DNA from: QHXN01 sp032162705
Lineage (GTDB): Bacteria > Acidobacteriota > Blastocatellia > Pyrinomonadales > Pyrinomonadaceae
Direction: 5' to 3'
NCBI GenBank assembly: GCA_032162705.1
Contig: JAVRON010000124.1
Span: forward strand, 8,874 to 72,873
DNA length: 64,000 bases
The position numbers and the translations under genes were made by a program. Below, piece by piece: positions 1 through 6,837 of the stretch (the stretch's first letter is position 1; the number at the start of each line of letters is the position of its first letter). The notes under the pieces were generated by a model. The model did not search any database, was not told the DNA's origin, and saw nothing but the letters and a program-made list of their open reading frames with translations.

Positions 1-106
1 TCGCAGGCTCGTCGCTCATCGCCGCCTTGTCGCTTGTCGCTCGTCGCGCGGCTGCTCCCGTGCCGCGCCCTGCGTCTGCGTTGTCGTCAATCTTTTCAGG
101 CAGCAT
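1..106 (-). CDS. cysW: Sulfate ABC transporter permease CysW, N-terminal fragment
   Basis: An ATG at 106-104 opens a frame that runs off the window edge. It lies 14 bases after the cysT stop on the same strand, which is where cysW normally follows cysT. The visible 35 residues are a hydrophilic Ala/Arg/Asp-rich leader, before any membrane segment, so the assignment rests on gene order. The leader DNA at 28-48 is three tandem heptamers of the ttgtcgc type, like the intergenic arrays elsewhere in the window. A later start outside the window is possible. Confidence 0.45.
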   Translation of the reverse strand, partial: MLPEKIDDNADAGRGTGAAARRATSDKAAMSDEPA

Positions 107-120
107 CGGGAAAGTCTACC

Positions 121-954
121 TCACTTGGCTTCGAGCCAGTCGCGCGCGAAGAAGAGGATGCTGAAGATGGTGAAGGAGAAGAGCGCGAGGACGATGGCGA
201 CGGCGTTGGCGGCCTCGACCTGTCCCTCGTTGAACTTGGCGAAGATATAGAGCGGCGCGGTCTGCGTGCTCCCGGCGAGATTGCCCGAGACGAGAATCGT
301 CGAGCCGAACTCGCCGATGGCGCGCGCAAACGTCAGAAGCGCCCCCGTCACAATCGCGCCGCGCAAAGAGGGCAAAGTCACGTGCCGGAAGGTCTGCCAG
401 CGCGTCGCGCCGATGGTGGCCGAAGCCTCTTCGAGCGAGCGATCCATCGTCTCGAAGACAGACATCAGCACGCCGAAGGCGAGCGGGAAGGTCACGAAGA
501 TGTTGGCGAGGATGATCGCGTACGGCGTAAACATGACCTGATGATCTTCCGAGAGGAACTTGCCGATCATCCCATACTTCCCCCACAGCAGGAGCAGTGC
601 GAAGCCCGCCACGGCCGTCGGTATCGCGGTCGGCAACGAGATCGTCACGATGATGGCGGTGCGCCCCCAGAACATATAGCGCGAGAGCACATAGGCCGCG
701 AGCAGCCCGAACAGCACGTTAAAGACGGTCGCGTAGAAGCTCGTCACCATCGAGAGCTTCAACGCAAAGACGGCGTCCGAGGCGGTCAGCGCCGCCCAGA
801 AGCTCGCCAGCCCGTTGCTCGTCCCGAAGATGAAGATTGACGCGAGCGGCAGCAGCACCAACGGCAGCATCAAGAGGATGACCATACCGAGGCTGAACGG
901 CTTCGTCACGTCGAAGCCGCGCACATGTCGCATCGCCGAGATTGCTGAACTCAT
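121..954 (-). CDS. cysT: Sulfate/thiosulfate ABC transporter permease CysT (CysU)
   Basis: This 277-residue inner-membrane permease has about six membrane segments. The cytoplasmic EAA loop that docks the ATPase lies at residues 175-198, with the typical EEASATIGA...P pattern followed by a segment ending in ARAIGEFGS, characteristic of sulfate permeases. With CysW, an ATPase and the binding protein encoded upstream at 1411-2514 it would import sulfate or thiosulfate for cysteine synthesis. Length is normal for the family. It is separated from the binding-protein gene by an inserted four-helix-bundle gene and an inverted heptamer array. Family assignment is secure; the exact oxyanion is inferred. 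Confidence 0.93.
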   Translation of the reverse strand: MSSAISAMRHVRGFDVTKPFSLGMVILLMLPLVLLPLASIFIFGTSNGLASFWAALTASDAVFALKLSMVTSFYATVFNVLFGLLAAYVLSRYMFWGRTAIIVTISLPTAIPTAVAGFALLLLWGKYGMIGKFLSEDHQVMFTPYAIILANIFVTFPLAFGVLMSVFETMDRSLEEASATIGATRWQTFRHVTLPSLRGAIVTGALLTFARAIGEFGSTILVSGNLAGSTQTAPLYIFAKFNEGQVEAANAVAIVLALFSFTIFSILFFARDWLEAK

Positions 955-964
955 AAGCTCACCC

Positions 965-993
965 GTGATAAGTGATGAGTGATAAGTGATAAG
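965..993. repeat. Heptamer array, gtgataa type (left arm)
   Basis: Four tandem 7-base units (gtgataa, gtgatga, gtgataa, gtgataa) occupy the gap between cysT and the four-helix-bundle gene. The reverse complement of this array occurs at 1386-1413 on the other side of that gene, so the two arms enclose it. Confidence 0.85.
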
Positions 994-1002
994 AAATTGC
1001 TC

Positions 1003-1371
1003 TCATTGCTTATCGCTTTTGTGCTTGACGTGCTGCGAAAGACCAAAAATCATCCGACCAATGTTATCAAGCTCGGGGTTGAGTTCGCGGTAATCCTTTT
1101 CGCCCAGGAAACCCAGACGATGAGCAATTAAAAGCTCGGTCGCGAGTTCACTGGCGGAGCCTTGAGCATTCGAGAGGAAGTATGCGAACTCCCTCGGAGA
1201 TTCGCGGGCTGCTCCCTCCGCGATGTTTGCGGGAATGGAGACAGCCGCCCGCCGTATCTGAGGCGTAAGGCCGAACTTTTCCTCCTTCGGGAATGTCTCG
1301 GTCATCCGGTAAACGGCAGTTACAAATTCGACCGCTCTGCTCCACACTTCCAGCTTTTCGTGAGGTCTCAC
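1003..1371 (-). CDS. Four-helix bundle protein (23S rRNA intervening-sequence protein family)
   Basis: This 122-residue protein matches the small four-helix bundle family first found in 23S rRNA intervening sequences. Markers are the opening HEKLEVW, the central IRRAAVSIPANIAEG motif (residues about 40-54) and the later AQGSASELATELL. The molecular function is unknown. It starts with GTG after a GGTGG stretch. It interrupts the sbp-cysT operon and is bracketed by inverted heptamer arrays at 965-993 and 1386-1413, so it looks like a later insertion. No sulfur-related role is evident. Confidence 0.9.
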   Translation of the reverse strand: MRPHEKLEVWSRAVEFVTAVYRMTETFPKEEKFGLTPQIRRAAVSIPANIAEGAARESPREFAYFLSNAQGSASELATELLIAHRLGFLGEKDYRELNPELDNIGRMIFGLSQHVKHKSDKQ

Positions 1372-1385
1372 CTTCCACCACCTTT

Positions 1386-1413
1386 CTTATCACTTATCAC
1401 TCATCACTTATCA
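1386..1413. repeat. Heptamer array, gtgataa type (right arm, inverted)
   Basis: Four tandem units of the complementary heptamer (cttatca) form the inverted partner of 965-993. The array overlaps the stop codon of the sulfate-binding protein gene (1411-1413): that TGA is made from the array. Confidence 0.85.
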
Positions 1414-2514
1414 CTTTTTCTTCACCTGCTTGCGCCAGACGCCGTCGATGACTTCGGGGTAGGCGTGTTGCCAGCCGCCGAACAACTCATCGACGGTGAA
1501 GGGCAGCTCAATGTGTGCGAACTCCTTGTGAGCATCGTTGAACTCGTCGTGCGTGATGGAGCGAAAGTGGTACTTGACGAACGCCTGCTGCGCCTCGTCG
1601 CTCCAGAGGTATTGCATGAAGGCATCGATGAGCGGGCGCTCGTCTGTCGTGACGTTTTTGTCGATGACGACGGCCGGGTGCTCGCTGAAGATGGTCGAGC
1701 GCGGCACGACGATCTCGATGTCCGAGCCTGCCTGTTTCATCATCAGACCTTCGAGTTCGTACGTGATGAGCGCGTCGCCGTAGCCGGTTTCAAACGTCGT
1801 ACGTGCCTCGCGCGCCGAGCCTGGCGTCGAGATGACACGGCCCCAGACCGACTTCAGCAGTTGGAGAGAGCGCGCCTGATCGACGCCGCCCGACTCGGCC
1901 TGCGACTTCTTTAGCTCCGAGCCGTAGATGGCGAGGATCGACCACTGCGCGCCGCCCGAGCCGTCGGGGTCTGGATGGATGAGACGCACTCCGGGCTTGG
2001 CGAGGTCTGCGAAATCATGTATGCCCTTCGGGTTCCCTTTGCGCACGAGAATGACGAAGGGCGTCTTATTAACGACGCTGCCGAAGGGCGTCGCCTTCCA
2101 GTTCGACGTGACCAGACCTTTCTGCGCCAGTCGCTCTACGTCGCGCTCGATGGAGAAGATGCCGACGTGCGCGCCGACGCCCTGAAGGATTTGGTTCGTG
2201 ATCGTTTCCGACCCGGCGTAGGATGAGGTGAACTTCACGTCCTCGCCGTGCTCCTGCTTCCACTTCGCGGCGAAGCCGGGCAGGATGGCCTTGTCCATCA
2301 CCTCCTTCATCACAGAGAAAGCGTAGAGCGTGATGTTGCGCTCGCCGCCCTTGTGCGAGGTTGTCCCAGACTTGGGCAGGCAGGCGGCGGCCAGAAGCAG
2401 CAGCGTCGAAACCAGAAGCGCGGCGGCGGCGCGCGCCCCCCGCTTCGTTTTGTGCCGCTTCGTTTCGCGCCGCTTCGCTTCAGGGTATAGCCTTCCCTGT
2501 ACGGTGTCTCTCAT
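1411..2514 (-). CDS. sbp: Sulfate/thiosulfate-binding lipoprotein
   Basis: This 367-residue periplasmic binding protein begins at ATG 2514, preceded by GGGAG eight bases upstream; the longer open frame to 2823 has no family support. The N-terminus is a basic stretch and a hydrophobic segment ending in a lipobox (LLAAAC, lipidated Cys45). The mature part has the sulfate-binding family signatures: NITLYAFSVMKEV, a VIHPDPDGSGGAQW-like segment near the middle, and the C-terminal EHPAVVIDKN. It should capture sulfate for the permease encoded downstream. The 3' end overlaps a heptamer array. The upstream leader may form hairpins (2602-2660). Confidence 0.9.
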   Translation of the reverse strand: MRDTVQGRLYPEAKRRETKRHKTKRGARAAAALLVSTLLLLAAACLPKSGTTSHKGGERNITLYAFSVMKEVMDKAILPGFAAKWKQEHGEDVKFTSSYAGSETITNQILQGVGAHVGIFSIERDVERLAQKGLVTSNWKATPFGSVVNKTPFVILVRKGNPKGIHDFADLAKPGVRLIHPDPDGSGGAQWSILAIYGSELKKSQAESGGVDQARSLQLLKSVWGRVISTPGSAREARTTFETGYGDALITYELEGLMMKQAGSDIEIVVPRSTIFSEHPAVVIDKNVTTDERPLIDAFMQYLWSDEAQQAFVKYHFRSITHDEFNDAHKEFAHIELPFTVDELFGGWQHAYPEVIDGVWRKQVKKK

Positions 2515-2601
2515 ACTTAAAACTCCCGCGCCCGTCGTCGGCCTTTTTGACCGCTCAGACTTTTTAAAATTTCGGCATCTATAGCACACTTGGCCTCTTT
2601 T

Positions 2602-2660
2602 CCGGAAGCCCTTCCGGCGCGGGCCGTAGCAGGTTGGTTCCGCACTTTCGTGCCACCCGC
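2602..2660 (-). promoter_or_regulatory. Possible structured leader of sbp
   Basis: On the minus strand, the sbp leader can form a nested hairpin: an outer GCGGGT/ACCTGC pairing (2655-2660 with 2629-2634, five of six pairs) around GCAC-GAAA-GTGC (2642-2653), followed by a CCGGAAG/CTTCCGG hairpin (2602-2617). I do not recognise it as a known riboswitch class. Position before a sulfate-uptake gene is the only functional hint. Confidence 0.3.
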
Positions 2661-2740
2661 ATTCTGTGCGATGCTGTCGGGGAGAGGGCCAAAGCGGGCC
2701 GCAGTGGTTCGTCGGACGATTCATTTTTCGGAGATTGAAA

Positions 2741-3223
2741 ATGACGAGAAAGCTTTTTATCCAAACAGCCCTGGGGCTTATGGCCGCCGCCCTCCTGCTC
2801 GCCGCGTGCAAGGCGAGCGACACGGCCGGGAACTCGCGCGCCGAAGGCTCTGCCGCGTCTCAGACCGACGCGAAGCAGGCGCAGGCTCCTGCGGAGACCG
2901 CGCGGCGCGTGACCGTCGCCGAATTGCAGAAGATGTTGGAGGACGGCGAGGCCGTCGTCTACGACACGCGCCCGAAAGGCTCTTACGACCGCGAGCACAT
3001 CAAGGGGGCGCTGTCGATGCCCTCCGGCGAAGTGGACTCGCGCGTCGCCGAACTGCCGAAGGATAAGACGATTGTCTTCTACTGCACTTGACCGAACGAG
3101 CACACGAGCGCCGGTGCGGTGTTCACACTCAAGTCGAAGGGAATCAATAACGCCGCCGCGCTTCTCGGCGGCATGGACGCGTGGAAGAGTCAGGGGCTGC
3201 CGATGGAAGGCGGCGAACAGTAG
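2741..3223 (+). CDS. Rhodanese-like lipoprotein, probable selenoprotein (Sec at UGA codon 117)
   Basis: Read through one in-frame TGA (3089-3091), this gene encodes a 160-residue exported rhodanese. ATG 2741 follows GGAG at 2730-2733. A signal peptide ends in the lipobox LLLAAC; the rhodanese domain has VVYDTRPKGSYDREHIKGA and, after the TGA, PNEHTSAGAVFTLKSKG and GGMDAWKSQGLPMEGG. The TGA falls where this family has its active-site cysteine (FYCT-U-PNE instead of FYCTCPNE). A hairpin follows: ACAC/GTGT and CGC/GCG stems around a CGGT loop (3102-3122), with the loop about 21 bases past the UGA, the distance expected for a bacterial SECIS. The alternative is a truncated 116-residue protein lacking the catalytic loop. 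No Sec machinery is in the window. Its TAG stop lies in a heptamer array. Confidence 0.8.
3102..3122 (+). promoter_or_regulatory. Putative bacterial SECIS hairpin
   Basis: Four base pairs (3102-3105 with 3119-3122), a three-base bulge and three base pairs (3109-3111 with 3116-3118) present a CGGT loop at 3112-3115. The GGU in the loop and the spacing from the UGA at 3089-3091 match the general design of bacterial SECIS elements, which SelB recognises inside the coding sequence. Confidence 0.6.
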
Positions 3224-3521
3224 TCAGTAGTCAGTAGTCAGTAGGCAGTAGACATTAGGCGTGAGCCGCCGGAGGCGGCGGCAGAATGTAGCCCAGGGCG
3301 CAAGCCCTGGGCACGCGAGCACGTAATAGTGAAATAGCCCCGGAGGGGCGACAGAAGTCCGAGACTGAGAGTCTTGCTGCTCAGACTTCTGTCGCCCCTC
3401 CGGGGCTTGATGTTTCTTTGGTCGGTTCCCACGGCTCGCGCCGTGGGCTACATTCTGCCGCCGCCTCCGGCGGCTCACCGCTTACTGTCTTCTTTCTACT
3501 GTCTACTGTCTACTTCCCACT
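3219..3521. repeat. Nested composite palindrome with heptamer arms
   Basis: This gene-free stretch between the rhodanese and permease genes is nested palindromes. Outer arms are agtagtc-type heptamers (3219-3257) and their inverse (about 3482-3515). Inside lie inverted gtgagccgccggaggcggcggcaga arms, then cccagggc/gccctggg and cccacggc/gccgtggg hairpins, and a central inverted pair of gccccggaggggcgacagaagt type. The inner parts resemble REP-like extragenic palindromes. No transposase is linked. The remaining bases to 3654 show only a ribosome site before the permease. Confidence 0.8.
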
Positions 3522-3654
3522 GCTTTTCTATTGCCTTGTCGCGGCGTGCTGTGTAACACTCCGCCCGTTCAATTCGCCGCCGTGGTCAGCTAAGAGGCGG
3601 CGCGTTCCTGTCTACAAGCGCAATTCAAGAATCTGTCGAGTTGGAGGCCGAACT

Positions 3655-5433
3655 TTGCTTCGAGGACTCTTTCGCACCAAAAATCTTGACGACATCCTCG
3701 CTGCGGTGGGCGGCCCGCAGTTCGCCTTAAAGCGCACGCTCGGCGCGTTCAACATCACGCTCTTAGGCATTGGCGCGATCATCGGCGCGGGAATTTTCGC
3801 GACCGTCGGCACAGCCGCCGCGGGCGACGCGGTGCGACCGGGCGCGGGCCCTTCGCTGATGCTCTCGTTCGTGATTACGGCGGTCGTCTGCGGGTTCACG
3901 GCGCTCTGCTACGCGGAGATGGCCTCGATGGTGCCGATCTCGGGTTCGGCCTATACCTACTCTTACGCGACGATGGGCGAGCTAGTCGCTTGGATCATCG
4001 GCTGGGACTTGATTATCGAGTACGCGGTCGGCAACGTCGCGGTCGCCATCAGTTGGGCGAACTACTTCCGCACGCTGATGGAGGGCTTCGGCGTCAACAT
4101 CCCTTCGTGGCTCTCGACCGACTATCGCACGGCGGCGCGGCTCGCCGAGAACAACCCGGCACAGTACGCGATAGACTTCGGCGGCGCACCGCACCTGTTC
4201 GGCCACGCCGTCATCGTCAACGTTTTTGCCTTCCTCATCGTCGCGCTCATCACGGTCGTGCTCGTCTGGGGCATACGCGAGTCGGCGGGCTTCAATGCGG
4301 GGATGGTGATGGTCAAGATCGTCGTGCTGCTCTTCTTCATCGGCGTCGCGCTCTACTACGTCTCGCCCTCGACGATGGTCAAGAACTGGCATCCGTTCCA
4401 ACCGAACGGCTGGCACGGGACGTTCACGGGCGCTGCGCTTGTCTTCTTCGCATACATCGGCTTCGACGCCGTCTCGACCGTCGCGGAAGAGTGTAAGAAC
4501 CCGGCGCGCGACCTGCCCATCGGCATCATCGCGTCGCTCATCGTCTGCACGATTCTCTACGTCGTCGTGGGCGCGGTCTTCACAGGCATCATCCCTTACC
4601 CGGAACTCGTGCAGAAGCTGGCGAACGAGCAGGCCGAGCCTCTGACGATGGCACTCAACCACGCCGCGCCCGCCGGCGTGCAGTGGCCTTCGACGGTCGT
4701 CGCCTTCGGCTCGGTCGTCGCGCACACGGCGGTGCTTTTAGTCTTCCAGCTCGGACAGCCGCGCATCTTCTTCTCGATGGCGAGGGACGGGCTGCTGCCT
4801 TCGGTCTTCGCCAGCGTCCACCCGCGTTTCAAGACGCCGCACGTGACGACGATTCTGACGGGCGTGCTCGTCGGCGGCTTCGCGGCCTTCATGAGCATCG
4901 ACGAGATGGTTGACCTGACCAACATCGGGACGCTCTTTGCCTTCGTCCTCGTCTGCGTCGGCATCCCCATCCTGCGTATGAAAGACCCGAACCGCACGCG
5001 CCCGTTCCGTGTGCCGCTCGGCGCTTGGCTGCTGCCGCTGCTCGGCGCGGTCTCGTGCGTCTTCTTGATGTACTACCTGCCGCCCGCTTCGTGGTGGCGC
5101 TTTATCGGCTGGCTCGTGCTCGGGATTTCCATCTACCTCTCTTACGGCTACACGCGTAGCGGCGTCGGGCAGACGCTCGGTCGTCCCTCACGGACGCCGA
5201 TGGGCTTGAAGGTCTCGGCGGTCGGATTCCTTTTGACGGCCATCGGACTCTTCACCATTCCGCACGACCTGGGCCCCGGCTCGCTCGCCGCCGCCGCGTC
5301 GGACGTGGCCTCAGAGCACCACACGCGCGCGCTCTACGGCCTCCTGCTTATCGCCGTCGGACTCGTCCTCGGCATCGCGGGCTGGTTCGTGAGCGGCTCG
5401 CGCGCAGAGGGCACGCCCGACACTCTCAAATGA
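3655..5433 (+). CDS. APC-family amino acid permease (cationic amino acid transporter type)
   Basis: Starting at TTG 3655, with GGAGG about eight bases upstream, this gives a 592-residue inner-membrane carrier. The longer frame to 3418 reads through a palindromic repeat and is rejected. The first membrane segment carries the APC hallmark GAIIGAGIF (residues 40-48). Later segments include the FFAYIGFDAVSTVAEE helix, typical of CAT-type transporters, and an IPILR...PFRVP loop. About 12-14 membrane segments are expected. It probably takes up amino acids with protons; the substrate cannot be read from the sequence. Confidence 0.9.
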   Translation: MLRGLFRTKNLDDILAAVGGPQFALKRTLGAFNITLLGIGAIIGAGIFATVGTAAAGDAVRPGAGPSLMLSFVITAVVCGFTALCYAEMASMVPISGSAYTYSYATMGELVAWIIGWDLIIEYAVGNVAVAISWANYFRTLMEGFGVNIPSWLSTDYRTAARLAENNPAQYAIDFGGAPHLFGHAVIVNVFAFLIVALITVVLVWGIRESAGFNAGMVMVKIVVLLFFIGVALYYVSPSTMVKNWHPFQPNGWHGTFTGAALVFFAYIGFDAVSTVAEECKNPARDLPIGIIASLIVCTILYVVVGAVFTGIIPYPELVQKLANEQAEPLTMALNHAAPAGVQWPSTVVAFGSVVAHTAVLLVFQLGQPRIFFSMARDGLLPSVFASVHPRFKTPHVTTILTGVLVGGFAAFMSIDEMVDLTNIGTLFAFVLVCVGIPILRMKDPNRTRPFRVPLGAWLLPLLGAVSCVFLMYYLPPASWWRFIGWLVLGISIYLSYGYTRSGVGQTLGRPSRTPMGLKVSAVGFLLTAIGLFTIPHDLGPGSLAAAASDVASEHHTRALYGLLLIAVGLVLGIAGWFVSGSRAEGTPDTLK

Positions 5434-5494
5434 TGTGGACGCCGTCGAGTGACGGGAAAGCTATCGAGTGATGGACGAGCGCTCTCGTATTCAT

Positions 5495-5554
5495 TAAGGT
5501 ATCTGCATGAAGACTCTCGCACTCTAAGGTATCGGCATGAAGATTCTCGTCCTC
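5495..5554 (+). promoter_or_regulatory. 30-base tandem duplication of a translation start (leader peptide MKTLAL)
   Basis: Two 30-base copies (5495-5524 and 5525-5554), differing at a few positions, each contain AAGGT, a spacer and ATGAAGA. The first copy therefore starts a six-codon frame (5507-5527, MKTLAL stop). Its TAA overlaps the AAGGT ribosome site of the second copy, which starts the dehydrogenase gene at 5537. Translation of the small frame could affect initiation of the main gene. Confidence 0.6.
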
Positions 5555-6817
5555 GGCGCGGGGCGAATGGGACTCGGCGCGGCTTACGACCTCGCGCACA
5601 ACTCGGAGGGCGTCGAGTCGGTCACCGTCGCCGACGTTGACGAGACGCGCGCACGCGCCGTCGCAGAGACTCTAAAGAGCGAGCGCGTCCGTCCCGCGCA
5701 CGTCGATGTCGAAGACCACGCGCGCACAATCGAGTTGATGCGCGGCCACGACGCGGCGATAAGCTGCGTCACATACTTCCACAACCTCTCGCTTGCACGC
5801 GCGGCCATCGAGGCGCGCACGAACTTCTGCGACCTCGGCGGCAACAACACGATCGTAGACGCGGAACTCGCGCTCGACGAGCAGGCGCGCGCCGCGAGGA
5901 TAAACATCATCCCCGACTGCGGCCTCGCGCCCGGCATGGTCTCCGTGCTCGCCGCACACGGCGCACAACGCTTCCGGCGTCTCGACGAGCTACACATACG
6001 CGTCGGCGGCCTGCCACAAACGCCCCGCCCGCCGCTCGACTACCAGATCGTCTTCTCGGTCGAAGGACTCATCAACGAATACGTCGAGCGTGCGCGCGTC
6101 ATACGCGGCGGCCATATCGTCGAGGTCGATTCGATGACCGAACTGGAAGCGCTCGACTTTCCCGCCCCCTTCGGTCGCATGGAGGCTTTCCAGACTTCGG
6201 GCGGCACTTCGACGCTGCCCGAAACCTTCGCGGGCCGCATACGCGAACTCGACTACAAGACCATACGCTACCCCGGCCACTGCGAACGCTTCCGCCTCCT
6301 CATCGACCTCGGCCTCGCCTCAAGCGACCCGGTCGAGCTTGACGGCGCACGCGTCGCACCGCGACGGCTCCTCAGCGTGATGCTCAACAGACATCTGCCC
6401 GCGGACGAGCCTGACGTGGTGCTGGTACGCCTTGAGTTCGTCGGCCAACTCGCCGACACCGCACGCGCTTCAGAGCAAGCGACAGACAACCCGACGGCAA
6501 GCGACTCCGGGCAGGCAACAGGTAACTCAAGGCAGGCAACAGGTAACTCAAGGCAGGCGACAGACAACCAGACGACGGACGACTCGGAGCAATCGACGCG
6601 GCTGCGCTACGACATCATCGACCGCTTCGACGAACGCACCGGCCTCTCCGCAATGCAGCGCATGACCGCATTTCCCGCCTCGATCATCGCGCAGATGATG
6701 GCGCAAGGCTTGACGACCGAGAAGGGCGCTCTCCCGCAGGAGCACTCCGTCCCACCCGCGCGATTCGTCGAAGAGCTGTCCGCGCGCAACATCAGAATCG
6801 ACGAAAGCACTCTTTAA
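5537..6817 (+). CDS. Saccharopine dehydrogenase-like NAD(P)-binding protein
   Basis: This 426-residue cytoplasmic oxidoreductase opens with a Rossmann fold (LGAGRMG at residues 6-12, then VADVD). The CDLGGNN and IIPDCGLAPGMVSVLA segments are typical of the saccharopine dehydrogenase/carboxynorspermidine synthase superfamily. Substrate is not determined; lysine-related or polyamine reactions are possible. Residues about 308-354 form a Gln/Thr/Asn/Ser-rich insertion with repeated QATGNSR units encoded by 21-base tandem repeats at 6511-6573. It is absent from the core fold and interrupts the C-terminal domain. Confidence 0.85.
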   Translation: MKILVLGAGRMGLGAAYDLAHNSEGVESVTVADVDETRARAVAETLKSERVRPAHVDVEDHARTIELMRGHDAAISCVTYFHNLSLARAAIEARTNFCDLGGNNTIVDAELALDEQARAARINIIPDCGLAPGMVSVLAAHGAQRFRRLDELHIRVGGLPQTPRPPLDYQIVFSVEGLINEYVERARVIRGGHIVEVDSMTELEALDFPAPFGRMEAFQTSGGTSTLPETFAGRIRELDYKTIRYPGHCERFRLLIDLGLASSDPVELDGARVAPRRLLSVMLNRHLPADEPDVVLVRLEFVGQLADTARASEQATDNPTASDSGQATGNSRQATGNSRQATDNQTTDDSEQSTRLRYDIIDRFDERTGLSAMQRMTAFPASIIAQMMAQGLTTEKGALPQEHSVPPARFVEELSARNIRIDESTL

Positions 6818-6837
6818 ACTCGGAGGGACAGACGAAA

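Noticed and set aside
2741..3091. Rhodanese as a simple truncated pseudogene
   Set aside because: Homology continues in the same frame after a single TGA at the catalytic Cys, with a SECIS-like hairpin and no other damage.
3418..3654. N-terminal extension of the amino acid permease
   Set aside because: Reads through a palindromic repeat; GGAGG and TTG at 3655 fit the family start.
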